64,000 nt of DNA from Pleomorphomonas diazotrophica (GTDB lineage Bacteria > Pseudomonadota > Alphaproteobacteria > Rhizobiales > Pleomorphomonadaceae): assembly GCF_002844595.1 (NCBI RefSeq), contig NZ_PJNW01000006.1:85850-149849 (forward strand). The letters are read 5' to 3'. The position numbers were made by a program, and so were the translations under genes. The notes under the pieces were generated by a model, which saw nothing but the letters and a program-made list of their open reading frames with translations, ran no database searches and was not told where the DNA came from. Positions 49,014 through 59,010 of this stretch are shown here, in pieces (the first letter of the stretch is position 1; each line of letters opens with the position of its first letter).

Positions 49014-49649
49014 ATGTCCATAGAGCTTTGGCTGGCTTTTGTTGCCGCATCGGCGGTTCTTCTGGCGATTCCGGGACCGACCGTTCTCCTGGTGATTTCC
49101 TATGCCCTTGGCCACGGCAAGCGTGCGGCCGTGGCGACGGTGACGGGCGTCGCCCTGGGCGATTTCACGGCGATGACGGCATCCATGCTCGGCCTCGGTG
49201 CGCTTCTCGCCACCTCCGCCGCGCTATTCACCGTTTTGAAGTGGGTCGGCGCGGCCTATCTGATCTATCTCGGCATCAAGCTTTGGCGTGCGCCCGTGGC
49301 AAGCGGAGTGTCCGACGAGGCGGCTTCAGCCGCAAGGGAACGGCCGCTCCGCATCTTCCTGCACGCTTATGCCGTCACGGCCCTCAACCCGAAGAGCATC
49401 ATCTTCTTCGTGGCCTTCCTGCCGCAGTTCCTCAACCACGCTGAGCCTCTCGCCTATCAGATGGCCATCTTCGAGGCGACCTTTCTCGTGCTGGCGGCGG
49501 CCAACGCCGCAACCTATGGCCTGATGGCTGCGATGGCGCGCAAGACCATCCGCAAGCCTCGGGTCCAGAGGCTGGTCAATCGCACCGGCGGTTCGCTGAT
49601 GATCGGCGCCGGCTTGCTGGCCGCTGGCTGGAAGCGCGCCGCCGCCTGA
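49014..49649 (+). CDS. LysE/RhtB-family amino acid exporter (first copy)
   Basis: A 211-residue inner-membrane exporter with about six hydrophobic segments. The family start is clear: LLAIPGPTVLLVISYALGHG near residues 16-35, then GVALGDFTAM and WVGAAYLIYLGIKLWR. The loop ALNPKSIIFFVAFLPQF (about 122-138) is the second signature. Members export lysine, threonine or homoserine; the substrate is unknown. ATG 49014 has a strong CGGAGG site. It converges with the second LysE-type gene. Confidence 0.92.
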   Translation: MSIELWLAFVAASAVLLAIPGPTVLLVISYALGHGKRAAVATVTGVALGDFTAMTASMLGLGALLATSAALFTVLKWVGAAYLIYLGIKLWRAPVASGVSDEAASAARERPLRIFLHAYAVTALNPKSIIFFVAFLPQFLNHAEPLAYQMAIFEATFLVLAAANAATYGLMAAMARKTIRKPRVQRLVNRTGGSLMIGAGLLAAGWKRAAA

Positions 49650-49689
49650 CCCGATGGCCGGAGGGCTCGGCTCCGTCGGGTGGCTGCCG

Positions 49690-50331
49690 TCACAATGGTC
49701 GGGGTGACAGGGCAAGGCGCAGGCCGAAGCCTACCAGCAACGTGGCGAAGGCCCATCGCTGGAGAAGCTGGGCGAGCAGGCTCCGGCCGGCCCATCTGCT
49801 GAATGTCGCGCCCGCACCGGCATAGACGATATCGAACATGAGGCCGATCGCGATGAGGATCGCCCCCAGCAGCGCGAACTGTCCAGGCACGCTTCCGCTC
49901 TCCGGCCTGACGAACTGCGGCAGGAGAACCGAGCAGAACAGCAGCGCCTTGGGGTTGAGTAGGTTGGTCAGGAGACCGCGCAACGCGGCGCGCAGCCAAG
50001 ATCGGCCCTCATCGCTGGCTGTTGGCCCGGAGAGGTCCGATATGGGCGATGCGGACTGGAGGATGCTTATGCCGAGCCATACCAGATAGGCGGCGCCGGC
50101 AATCCGCACCACGTCGAAGGCGGCCGGCATCGTCCTGAGGAGCGCCGCCAGTCCGGCCGCCGCGAGAAGCACGTGGGTCGCACGGGCAACGGCCAGCCCG
50201 GCGGCGACGGCGAGGGCGTATGCCCGCCCCTTGAGCAGGCCGGTTTGCAGGACCAGCACCATGTCCGGTCCGGGGACGAGATAGGCCACGACGAGCGCGC
50301 CGGCGAACATCCAGAAGTCGATCAGTCCCAT
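49690..50331 (-). CDS. LysE/RhtB-family amino acid exporter (second copy)
   Basis: A 213-residue exporter with six hydrophobic segments. Signatures are YLVPGPDMVLVLQTGLLKGR near residues 17-36, AAYLVWLGISIL and the NLLNPKALLFCSVLLPQFV loop. ATG 50331 follows a GGAGGAA site. It is divergent from an Lrp-type regulator gene with 128 bases between the starts, the usual layout when the regulator controls the exporter in response to an amino acid. Confidence 0.92.
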   Translation of the reverse strand: MGLIDFWMFAGALVVAYLVPGPDMVLVLQTGLLKGRAYALAVAAGLAVARATHVLLAAAGLAALLRTMPAAFDVVRIAGAAYLVWLGISILQSASPISDLSGPTASDEGRSWLRAALRGLLTNLLNPKALLFCSVLLPQFVRPESGSVPGQFALLGAILIAIGLMFDIVYAGAGATFSRWAGRSLLAQLLQRWAFATLLVGFGLRLALSPRPL

Positions 50332-50424
50332 ATGTTCCTCCTCGCGTCTTTTCGCTTGGAGGCTAGCGCTGCAAGCCGGGGTATGTCCTTGCGTATTGCG
50401 CTTCCATTCGGCGTTGGATTAGCA

Positions 50425-50434
50425 TGGCATGCCA
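50425..50434. promoter_or_regulatory. Candidate Lrp-family operator between exporter and regulator
   Basis: TGGCATGCCA is a perfect ten-base palindrome with an A-rich right flank (AAAAATTGATCT). It sits 26 bases before the Lrp start and about 94 bases from the exporter start. Lrp-family sites are often short palindromes next to A/T tracts. Confidence 0.35.
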
Positions 50435-50459
50435 AAAATTGATCTAGGGCCTATCGATC

Positions 50460-50951
50460 GTGCCAATATTGAAACTTGACGCCATCGATCGTCGGATCCT
50501 GGCCGCGCTGCAGCGGGACGCGCGGCTCACCAACGTGGAACTGGCCGAGGAGGTCGGTCTGTCGCCGTCACCCTGCCTGCGCCGGGTCCGGCTTCTGGAG
50601 AGGGCCGGCGTGATTGGCGGCTATCACGCCGCCCTGGATCGCGGTGGTGTCGGCCTCGACCTGACCGTCTTCGTCGGGGTCAAGGTCGAGCGTCATCACG
50701 ACGATTCGGCGGCGGCTTTCGCAGAAGCCGTGCGCACCTTGCCCGAGGTCGTCTCCTGCCATCTGGTCTCCGGGGAGTCCGATTTCCTGTTGCAGGTCGT
50801 CCTGCCCAATCTCGCCGCATACGAGCGCTTCCTGCTCGGCACGATTCTGAAGCTGCCGGGGGTCAGCGACGTCCGCAGCAACTTCGCCATACAGACCGTG
50901 AAGGCGCAGGCGCCGTTGCCGCTCGATCATTTGCCGGCAGAGGGCGAGTAG
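50460..50951 (+). CDS. Lrp/AsnC-family transcriptional regulator
   Basis: A 163-residue regulator. The N-terminal winged helix (about 1-60) has LDAIDRRILAALQRDARLTN and the recognition helix region VGLSPSPCLRRVRLLERAGV. The C-terminal RAM (effector) domain (about 70-150) contains the VVSCHLVSGESDFLLQVVLP segment that binds amino acids between dimers. GTG 50460 is the only start in frame after a stop at 50445, with AGGG about ten bases upstream. It is divergent from a LysE-type exporter that it probably regulates. Confidence 0.93.
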   Translation: MPILKLDAIDRRILAALQRDARLTNVELAEEVGLSPSPCLRRVRLLERAGVIGGYHAALDRGGVGLDLTVFVGVKVERHHDDSAAAFAEAVRTLPEVVSCHLVSGESDFLLQVVLPNLAAYERFLLGTILKLPGVSDVRSNFAIQTVKAQAPLPLDHLPAEGE

Positions 50952-50966
50952 CAGGCGGAAACGAAA

Positions 50967-50990
50967 AAGGGGCGCTTCGGAGCGCCCCTT
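50967..50990. terminator. Bidirectional terminator between the Lrp gene and serA
   Basis: AAGGGGCGCT and AGCGCCCCTT form a ten-base-pair stem with a four-base loop. On the minus strand the stem is followed by TTTTTCG, giving a good intrinsic terminator for the serC-serA transcript. Confidence 0.75.
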
Positions 50991-51018
50991 CCTCACGGAT
51001 TTGCTTCGGCGATGCCGA

Positions 51019-52605
51019 TCAGAACTTCAGCGCCTTCGCCTGGCGCACCACCGGGATAGCCTTCACCTTGTCGAGCACCTCGGCCGGCACGTCGCCGTCC
51101 ACCTCGACGAGGCAGATGGCGTCGGCGCCTTGCTCCAGGCGGCCGAGGGCGAAGGTGGCGATGTTGATGCCGGCGTCGCCCAGGAGGCTCGCGAACTTGC
51201 CGATGAAGCCCGGCTTGTCCTCGTTGGTGACGTAGATCATCGACGGCGCGAACTCGGCGTCCATCTTGATGCCCTTGATCTCGACGATGCGCGGCTGGCC
51301 GTCGGCGAACACGGTGCCGGCGATCGAGCGCTCCTGGCGGTCGGTCGTGAGCGTCAGGCGGATCAGGCTCTCGAAGTTGGCCGAGGCGTTGTTGCGCACC
51401 TCGGCGACGGCAATGCCTCGCTCCTTGGCCATCACCGGCGCCGACACCATGTTGACCGACTGCAGGAGCGGCTTCAGCACGCCGGTGATCGCGGCGGCGG
51501 AAAGCGCGCGGATGTTCATGCCGGCCACTTCGCCCTCATACTCGATGCGGATCGCCTTGAGGCCGGTCTCGGTGAGCTGGCCGGCGAACGAGCCCAGGAG
51601 CTCGGCGAGCTTGACGAAGGGCGTGAGGCGCGGCGCCTCCTCGGCGGTGATCGAGGGCATGTTGAGGGCGTTGGAGACGGCGCCCTTCATCAGGTAGTCG
51701 GACATCTGCTCGGCCACCTGCAGGGCGACATTCTCCTGCGCTTCCGTGGTGGAGGCGCCGAGATGCGGCGTGCAGACCACCTTCGGATGGCCGAACAGCG
51801 GATGGGCGGTGGCCGGCTCGGTCTCGAACACGTCGAGGGCGGCGCCGGCGACATGGCCGGAATCGAGCGCCGCCTTGAGGTCGGCCTCGACGATCAGGCC
51901 GCCGCGGGCGCAGTTGATGATCCGAACGCCCTTCTTCATCTTCAGGATGGCGGAGATGTCGATGATGTTGCGCGTCTTCTCGATCAGCGGCACGTGCAGC
52001 GTGATGAAGTCGGCGCGGCGGAACAGGTCGTCGAGTTCCACCTTCTCGACGCCGAGCTCGACGGCCCGCTCGTTCGACAGGAACGGGTCGTAGGCGATGA
52101 CGCGCATCTTCAGGCCGACGGCGCGGTCGGCGACGATGGAGCCGATGTTGCCGCAGCCGATGACGCCGAGCGTCTTGTTGGTCAGCTCGACGCCCATGAA
52201 GCGGTTCTTCTCCCACTTGCCGTCATGCGTCGAGGCGTTGGCCTCGGGAATGTCGCGGGCCAGCGCGAACATCAGGGCGATGGCGTGCTCGGCGGTGGTG
52301 ATGGAGTTGCCGAAAGGCGTGTTCATGACGATGACGCCGCGCGCCGTGGCGGCGGGAACGTCGACATTGTCGACGCCGATGCCGGCGCGGCCGATCACCT
52401 TGAGGTTCTTGGCGTTGGCCAGAAGCTTTTCCGTGACTTTGGTGGTCGAGCGGATGGCGAGGCCGTCATAGTTGCCGATGATCTCGGCCAGCTTGTCCTT
52501 GTCCTTGCCGAGGTCGGGCTGGTAGTCGACCTCGACGCCATGGTCCTTGAAGATCTGGACGGCGGTGGCGGACAGCTTGTCGGAAATGAGAACGCGAGGA
52601 GCCAT
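51019..52605 (-). CDS. serA: D-3-phosphoglycerate dehydrogenase
   Basis: A 528-residue enzyme that starts serine synthesis from 3-phosphoglycerate. The NAD-binding GCGNIGSIVADRA block is near residues 145-157; the catalytic region includes INCARGGLIVEADL and CTPHLGASTTEAQENV (histidine-glutamate pair). This long form carries an intervening domain and a C-terminal ACT domain (about 455-528) for serine or related feedback. ATG 52605 has AGGA upstream; the open frame before it is not coding-like. It follows serC by about 170 bases in one operon. Confidence 0.96.
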   Translation of the reverse strand: MAPRVLISDKLSATAVQIFKDHGVEVDYQPDLGKDKDKLAEIIGNYDGLAIRSTTKVTEKLLANAKNLKVIGRAGIGVDNVDVPAATARGVIVMNTPFGNSITTAEHAIALMFALARDIPEANASTHDGKWEKNRFMGVELTNKTLGVIGCGNIGSIVADRAVGLKMRVIAYDPFLSNERAVELGVEKVELDDLFRRADFITLHVPLIEKTRNIIDISAILKMKKGVRIINCARGGLIVEADLKAALDSGHVAGAALDVFETEPATAHPLFGHPKVVCTPHLGASTTEAQENVALQVAEQMSDYLMKGAVSNALNMPSITAEEAPRLTPFVKLAELLGSFAGQLTETGLKAIRIEYEGEVAGMNIRALSAAAITGVLKPLLQSVNMVSAPVMAKERGIAVAEVRNNASANFESLIRLTLTTDRQERSIAGTVFADGQPRIVEIKGIKMDAEFAPSMIYVTNEDKPGFIGKFASLLGDAGINIATFALGRLEQGADAICLVEVDGDVPAEVLDKVKAIPVVRQAKALKF

Positions 52606-52774
52606 GGGAGTCATCCTGGTTGGATGGCGCCTGCACCTTGCCCTTTCCCGTTCACCGAAACGGGAGGAGACCGGTGGCGCCGGATGGAATGTCACTGCGG
52701 CTAAAGGGAGTCCCTCCCCGTTTCCGGAGAGGGCAGGGAGGAGGCAAACGAAGCTCGCCTCTCCGAAAGTGCAA

Positions 52775-53950
52775 TCAGGCGGCCTTGGTGAGGCCGGCCA
52801 ATGCCTTGGCAAAGGCCCAGTCGATCCACGGCGTCAGGGCCGCGACGTCGGAGGTCTCGACAGTGGCACCGCACCAGATGCGGAGGCCCGGAGGGGCGTC
52901 GCGATAGGAGGCGATGTCGAAGGCGACGCCTTCCTTCTCGAGAAGGCCGGTCAGCGTCTTGACGAAGGCCTGCTGGCCCTCGACGTCGAGCGCGGCGACG
53001 TCCGGGTGGACGAAGCTGAGGCACACCGAGGTGTTGGAGCGGATCGCTTCGGTCTTGGCCAGAAAGGCAACGGAGGGCGTCTTGGCAACCCAGTCGGCAA
53101 TTGCCTTGGTGTTGGCGTCGGCGCGGGCGATCAGCGCGTCGAGGCCACCGATGGCATCGGCCCACTTCAGCGCGTCGATGTAGTCCTCGACGGCGATCAT
53201 CGACGGCGTGTTGATGGTGTCGCCCTTGAAGATGCCTTCGATCAACTTGCCGCCCGAGGTGAGGCGGAAGATCTTCGGCAGCGGCCAGGCCGGCTTGTAG
53301 CTCTCCAGGCGCTCGACGGCGCGCGGGGAGAGGATCAGCATGCCATGGCCGCCCTCGCCGCCCAGTACCTTCTGCCAGGAGAAGGTGACGACGTCGAGCT
53401 TGTCGAAGGGCAGGGGCTGGGCGAAGGCGGCGGAGGTGGCGTCGCAGATGGTGAGACCCTGGCGATTGGCCGGGATCGCATCGCCATTCGGCATGCGCAC
53501 GCCGGAGGTGGTGCCGTTCCAGGTGAACACCACGTCGCGATCGAAATCGACCTTGGCGAAGTCGACGATGTCGCCATAGGGCGCCTCGAGGACGCGGGCG
53601 TCGATCTTGAGCTGCTTGACGACGTCGGTCACCCAGCCGGAGCCGAAGGACTCCCAGGCCAGCATGTCGACCGGGCGCTGGCCGAGCAGCGACCACAGCG
53701 CCATCTCGACGGCGCCGGTATCGGAAGCGGGGACGATGCCGATGCGGTAGTCGGCGGGAACGCGCAGCACCTTGCGGGTGAGGTCGATGGCCTCAGCGAG
53801 CTTGGTCTTGCCGATCTTGGCGCGATGGGAACGGCCGACCGGCGCTCCCGAGAGGGCCTCGACGGTCCAACCTGGGCGCTTGGCGCAGGGGCCGGAGGAA
53901 AAACGGGGATTAGCCGGCTTGAGAGCCGGCGCGGCGGTCGCGTCAGTCAT
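52775..53950 (-). CDS. serC: Phosphoserine aminotransferase
   Basis: A 391-residue PLP enzyme that converts 3-phosphohydroxypyruvate to phosphoserine. It belongs to the alphaproteobacterial SerC type: [15 protein letters not shown] at the start, the [11 protein letters not shown] region, [19 protein letters not shown] and the Schiff-base lysine in [14 protein letters not shown] (about residues 191-204). It is the first gene of the serC-serA operon. The leader carries the serC RNA motif, whose second hairpin masks the ribosome site. Confidence 0.96.
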   Translation of the reverse strand: MTDATAAPALKPANPRFSSGPCAKRPGWTVEALSGAPVGRSHRAKIGKTKLAEAIDLTRKVLRVPADYRIGIVPASDTGAVEMALWSLLGQRPVDMLAWESFGSGWVTDVVKQLKIDARVLEAPYGDIVDFAKVDFDRDVVFTWNGTTSGVRMPNGDAIPANRQGLTICDATSAAFAQPLPFDKLDVVTFSWQKVLGGEGGHGMLILSPRAVERLESYKPAWPLPKIFRLTSGGKLIEGIFKGDTINTPSMIAVEDYIDALKWADAIGGLDALIARADANTKAIADWVAKTPSVAFLAKTEAIRSNTSVCLSFVHPDVAALDVEGQQAFVKTLTGLLEKEGVAFDIASYRDAPPGLRIWCGATVETSDVAALTPWIDWAFAKALAGLTKAA

Positions 53951-53952
53951 GT

Positions 53953-54000
53953 AACTATCCTTTCAGATAGGCGCTCCTCGGTGGGGAGGAGTGTCCCGCC
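53953..54000 (-). ncRNA. serC leader RNA motif
   Basis: On the minus strand, just before the serC start, CTCCTC-CCCACC-GAGGAG forms one hairpin and CTATC-TGAAAG-GATAG a second that contains the AAGGA ribosome site. GGGACACTC precedes the first hairpin. The two-hairpin layout and position match the serC motif described from alphaproteobacterial serC-serA leaders. A ligand, if any, is not established as far as I know. Confidence 0.75.
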
Positions 54001-54065
54001 GTCTGAGCTATCGGAAAGGCCGTTTGCCGTCAAGCCGGCTCGATGCGCCTCGCTGAAGGGTGTTG

Positions 54066-54106
54066 CCAAAAGACAAGCGGCGGGAAGACCGAAGTCTTCC
54101 CGCCGC
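54066..54106 (-). terminator. Intrinsic terminator of the outer-membrane protein gene
   Basis: A perfect 13-base-pair stem, GCGGCGGGAAGAC with its complement and a four-base loop, is followed on the minus strand by TTGTCTTTTGG. It begins 23 bases after the stop codon. Confidence 0.75.
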
Positions 54107-54128
54107 CTGAGGATCGTTGCTGTCGCGA

Positions 54129-54983
54129 TCAGTTGAGGTAGTAGCGCAGACCGACACGGACCTCGTGAGCCATGATGTCCTTGTACTCCATGCGGGACGA
54201 GACGCCCTGCGCATCGGTGACCGAGGCGGTCTGGGCATCGCCGAGGTTCAGGTAGCGGTAGCCGAGGTCGAGGCTGAGGCGGTCGCTGATCGGATATTCC
54301 ACGCCGGCCATCAGCGCCCAGGCGAGGTTCCACTTGCCGTCGCCCTTCGGGCTGTTGCCGTCCAGGCCCTTGAGCGCGCTGTCGACGTCGCTGGTGCGGA
54401 GGTAGGACGCACCGATGCCGGCGCCAATGTAGGGGACCACGCCGTGGAAGTTGCCGAGGTCGGCATAGACGTTGGCAAGCGCGCTGTAGGCTTCGATCTT
54501 GACGTGCTCGCTTTCCTGGTAGGCGCCGCCGCCGCAAGTCGTCGCGGACGGGCACCACAGCGTACCCTTGAACTTGGCGGGGGTCTCGTAGTCCAAGGTC
54601 ACGTCGGTACGAAGATAGTCGTTGAACTTGTAACCGGCGCCGACGCCGACATCCAAGGCACCGAGCATCTTCTCGTCGATCATCTGATCATAGTTGCCGG
54701 CAGTATAGGGCCAGGTGTCGGGCACGCCGCCGTTGTCGTTGCCGTCATCATAACCGCCCCAGCGATTGTTGCCGAGCGAACCCTTGGGCTTCTGGTAGAT
54801 CTTGTAGCCGATATCGCCGCGGAGATACCAACCGCCGACGGCGGGCAACGGCATCGGCTCGGGTGCCTCGATGATCGGCGGATATTCCACCGGCACGTCG
54901 GCCGCGCGCGCGGCGCTGGAGAGGGCCGCGAGGCCGAATGTCGCAGCCACGGCCAGTGAAAGGTTGATTGTGAAACTGCGCAT
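54129..54983 (-). CDS. Outer-membrane beta-barrel protein (Omp25/OmpA-like porin family)
   Basis: A 284-residue outer-membrane protein. Signal peptide MRSFTINLSLAVAATFGL to ARAA (about 28 residues). The mature chain starts with a proline-rich segment, then GWYLRGDIGYK and eight or so amphipathic strands, ending in the consensus barrel signal with VRVGLRYYLN. Aromatic-rich turns and the DLGYRYLNLGDA block are typical of the Omp25/31-like family of Hyphomicrobiales. ATG 54983 has AAGGA seven bases upstream. It is a single-gene unit with a strong terminator. Confidence 0.92.
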   Translation of the reverse strand: MRSFTINLSLAVAATFGLAALSSAARAADVPVEYPPIIEAPEPMPLPAVGGWYLRGDIGYKIYQKPKGSLGNNRWGGYDDGNDNGGVPDTWPYTAGNYDQMIDEKMLGALDVGVGAGYKFNDYLRTDVTLDYETPAKFKGTLWCPSATTCGGGAYQESEHVKIEAYSALANVYADLGNFHGVVPYIGAGIGASYLRTSDVDSALKGLDGNSPKGDGKWNLAWALMAGVEYPISDRLSLDLGYRYLNLGDAQTASVTDAQGVSSRMEYKDIMAHEVRVGLRYYLN

Positions 54984-55201
54984 GGAACGATCCTTCCGCT
55001 GAAGCATGATCGGTAGGCGGCGGACCGCCGGTCATCATCGCTTTCGGATCGATTTGTAAGGCAACTCGGTTAATTGTGACTTAACCACGTCCCTTAACCT
55101 TGACGAGCGGTAAAAAAGGCCGAGCGGCGGTTCATTACTTTGAAAAAACGCCCCGGCCGCAAGCTACGACCGAGGCGAATACAGGAAAATAGCGAATAAA
55201 A

Positions 55202-56548
<1,347 letters not shown>

Positions 56549-56609
56549 GTGGTTCGTCCGCGCTTTCCAGTCATGCGCCGCCGTTGGGCGCCTCGCTCTT
56601 ATGTTCGTT

Positions 56610-56726
56610 CCGCTTGATCTGGACTCATCCAGCTCAAGCGGGTTTCGGCCTGACCGGCCGGCGCCCGGTCGGGCGCTTCCGCGTCCGTCGGGTTCCGCCC
56701 GGAAGGTCGAAACCCGACGGACGCGG
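56610..56726. repeat. Cluster of three consecutive palindromes upstream of glmM
   Basis: Hairpin 1 is CCGCTTGA/TCAAGCGG with an inner CTGG/CCAG pair (56610-56641). Hairpin 2 is GCGCCCG/CGGGCGC (56661-56676). Hairpin 3 is a perfect 16-base-pair stem, CCGCGTCCGTCGGGTT with its complement (56679-56726). They fill most of the 270-base gap between glmM and the OmpA-like gene. No T run follows any of them. Confidence 0.75.
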
Positions 56727-56821
56727 TATTATCTGCCGCCCGGATGATAAACGGCCGGTGAACGGCAAAGAGTCAAAAATTGTGAACGACTGTTACGGCT
56801 TGGCGGATAAACGGTGTTCTC

Positions 56822-57850
56822 TCAGCGCTCGGTCAGCTTCAGTTCGATGCGGCGGTTCTTGGCGTTGGCGTCCTCGCTGTCGCCCTGTTCGAGCGGCTGG
56901 AACTCGCCGAAGCCGGCGGCCACCAGGTGGTTGGGCGAAATCCCCTTGCTGATCAGGTACTTGACCACGGAGATAGCGCGCGCCGACGACAGCTCCCAGT
57001 TGTCACGGAAGCGGCCGGTGCCGGAGAGCGGCCGGGCGTCGGTATGGCCGTCGACGCGCAGCACCCAGGCGATCTCCGGCGGGATCTGTCCCTCGAGCTG
57101 CAACACCGCCTCGGCCAGCTTGTCGAGTTCGCCCCGGCCGGCCGGGTTGACCTCGTCGTTGCCGGAATCGAACAGCACCTCCGACTGGAAGACGAAGCGG
57201 TCGCCGACGACGCGGATGTCGGAGCGCTGCGACAGGATTTCTCTCAGGCGCCCGAAGAAGTCGGACCGGTAGCGGGCCAGCTCCTGCACGCGCTGGGCCA
57301 GCGCCACGTTGAGACGGCGTCCGAGGTCGGCGATCTTGGCCGAGCTTTCCCGGTCGCGGGACTCGGAGGCGTTGAGGGCGTCTTCCAGGGCGGCGATCTG
57401 GCGCCGCAGGGCGGCGATCTGCTGGTTGAGCAGCTCGACCTGGGCCAGCGCCCGCTGGCTGACGCGCTTCTCGTCGGAGAGCTGGGAGGTCAGCGCCTGC
57501 ACCTTGCTGTCGGCGGCGTCGGCGGCGCCCGACTGGTTGGCGATCAGGCCCTGCAGGCTGTCACGGGCGGCCAGCGCGTCCTTGAGGTTCGATTCCAGGA
57601 GCGAAACATTGTCCTGCAGGTCGCGGTTGGAGGCGCGCTCCATGGCCAAGAGCTCGGTCAGCTCGGCGATCTGGGCGTTGAGGCGGCTCAGAACGGTGTC
57701 CCTGTCGGTGATCTGCTGGCTCAGGAAGAACTGGGCCAGCGAGAAGACCGACAACAGGAAGATGATCGACAGCACCAGCGTGGTGAGCATGTCGACGAAA
57801 GCCGGCCAATAGTCCTGCTGGGTCGAAAACCTGCGGCGTCCGAGGGCCAT
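56822..57850 (-). CDS. MotB/OmpA-like inner-membrane protein with long coiled coil
   Basis: A 342-residue protein anchored by a single N-terminal membrane helix (about 18-45, MLTTLVLSIIFLLSVFSLAQ), then a long coiled coil (about 50-200), then an OmpA/MotB peptidoglycan-binding domain (about 215-342) with VDGHTDARPL and NWELSSARAISVVKYLIS. The single acidic residue before the helix (Asp20) could serve proton conduction as in MotB. It is coupled to the MotA/TolQ-like gene upstream. Not the flagellar motor, because no flagellar genes are near and the coiled coil is much longer. Function unknown. Confidence 0.85.
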   Translation of the reverse strand: MALGRRRFSTQQDYWPAFVDMLTTLVLSIIFLLSVFSLAQFFLSQQITDRDTVLSRLNAQIAELTELLAMERASNRDLQDNVSLLESNLKDALAARDSLQGLIANQSGAADAADSKVQALTSQLSDEKRVSQRALAQVELLNQQIAALRRQIAALEDALNASESRDRESSAKIADLGRRLNVALAQRVQELARYRSDFFGRLREILSQRSDIRVVGDRFVFQSEVLFDSGNDEVNPAGRGELDKLAEAVLQLEGQIPPEIAWVLRVDGHTDARPLSGTGRFRDNWELSSARAISVVKYLISKGISPNHLVAAGFGEFQPLEQGDSEDANAKNRRIELKLTER

Positions 57851-57878
57851 GGTCGGTCAGTCTCCCCGTTTGCCTGTT

Positions 57879-58880
57879 TCAGCCGCGTTCCGACCGCTCG
57901 ACGGCGCCGGTCAGGAGTTCCAGGAGCCGGCGGATCTCCTTCTGCTGCTCGCCCTGGCTTTCGGCCCAGGCACGCACCAGTTGCTGCTCGGCGCGCATGT
58001 GCTGGACGAGGCCCTGGATGCCCTCGGCGAGGTTGGCCATCGCCTGGCTGGACCGGCCGCCGGAGCCGCCGTCCTGGATCTGCTTGGACAGATGGTCGAG
58101 GGCGCCTCGGAGATCGTCGAGGTTCTTGGCGTCGCGGATGCTGGCGCCGACGTCGCCGGCCGAGTCGAGCTCGGCCTGGGTGGACAGCCAGTCTTCGAGG
58201 TCGAGATAGAACCGGTTCTGCGCCTGCCCGGCCTGAAGGTCGAGAAAGCCGACGATCAGCGAGCCGGCGAGGCCGAACAGCGAGGACGAGAAGGCGGTGC
58301 CCATGCCGCTGAGTGGCGCCTGCAGGCCGCTTTTCAGATCCTCGAAGATGACGCTGGCGGTGCCGGAGCCGACATCGAGGTTCTGGATGGTGGCGCCGAC
58401 CGAGTTCACGGTGGAGATCAGGCCGTAGAAGGTGCCGAGGAGGCCGAGGAAGACCAGGAGGCCGGTCATGTAGCGCGAGATGTCGCGCGCCTCGTCGAGG
58501 CGGGTGGCGATCGATTCGAGCAGCGAGCGCATGGCCGAGGCGGAGATGGCCCGCTGGCCCAGGCGGTCGCCGAGCAGCGTCGCCATGGGGGCAAGCAGCA
58601 CCGGTTGCCGGCGCACCTCGAGGCCCGGCTCGCCGTAGCGATAGGAGTTGACCCAGCGCACCTCGGGGAACAGGCGGATCACCTGGCGGAAGATCAGCAG
58701 AATGCCGACCAGCGCCACCGAGAAGATCAGGCCGTTGAGGCCGGGGTTGGCCATGAAGGCGGTCTTGAGCTGCCGCGACAGCAAGAGGCCGACGAAGGCG
58801 GCTATGACCAGGAACACCGCCATCCGCCAGAGATACACCTGGGGGCTGGTGAGCTTGATACCGGACGCGTCTTTGGCCAT
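57879..58880 (-). CDS. MotA/TolQ/ExbB-family proton-channel-like protein
   Basis: A 333-residue membrane protein with hydrophobic segments at about 18-36, 46-64, 135-160 and 195-220. The third reads LLVFLGLLGTFYGLISTV and the fourth SSLFGLAGSLIVGFL, the two core helices of MotA/TolQ channels. It should assemble with the following MotB/OmpA-like protein to form a proton-driven machine that acts on the cell wall. ATG 58880 is supported by the family start; the frame is open to 58916. Conserved next to suhB and glmM in related genomes as I recall. Role unknown. Confidence 0.85.
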   Translation of the reverse strand: MAKDASGIKLTSPQVYLWRMAVFLVIAAFVGLLLSRQLKTAFMANPGLNGLIFSVALVGILLIFRQVIRLFPEVRWVNSYRYGEPGLEVRRQPVLLAPMATLLGDRLGQRAISASAMRSLLESIATRLDEARDISRYMTGLLVFLGLLGTFYGLISTVNSVGATIQNLDVGSGTASVIFEDLKSGLQAPLSGMGTAFSSSLFGLAGSLIVGFLDLQAGQAQNRFYLDLEDWLSTQAELDSAGDVGASIRDAKNLDDLRGALDHLSKQIQDGGSGGRSSQAMANLAEGIQGLVQHMRAEQQLVRAWAESQGEQQKEIRRLLELLTGAVERSERG

Positions 58881-59010
58881 GGCTCTCGTCGCTTGCTCTT
58901 TCTGATCGCGGCGCACAGTAAACGCGATTTACGGCAAAAAGAGCAAGGCGTCCGGCCGGTTCCCCCGAATTTTTCCGGGGAAGCCGCTGGGCATGATCTG
59001 TGGCGAGCCG

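Noticed and set aside
56822..58880. Zorya anti-phage system (ZorA/ZorB)
   Set aside because: The gene pair resembles ZorAB in fold, but the neighbours are glmM and suhB housekeeping genes, with no ZorC, ZorD or ZorE-like helicase or nuclease.
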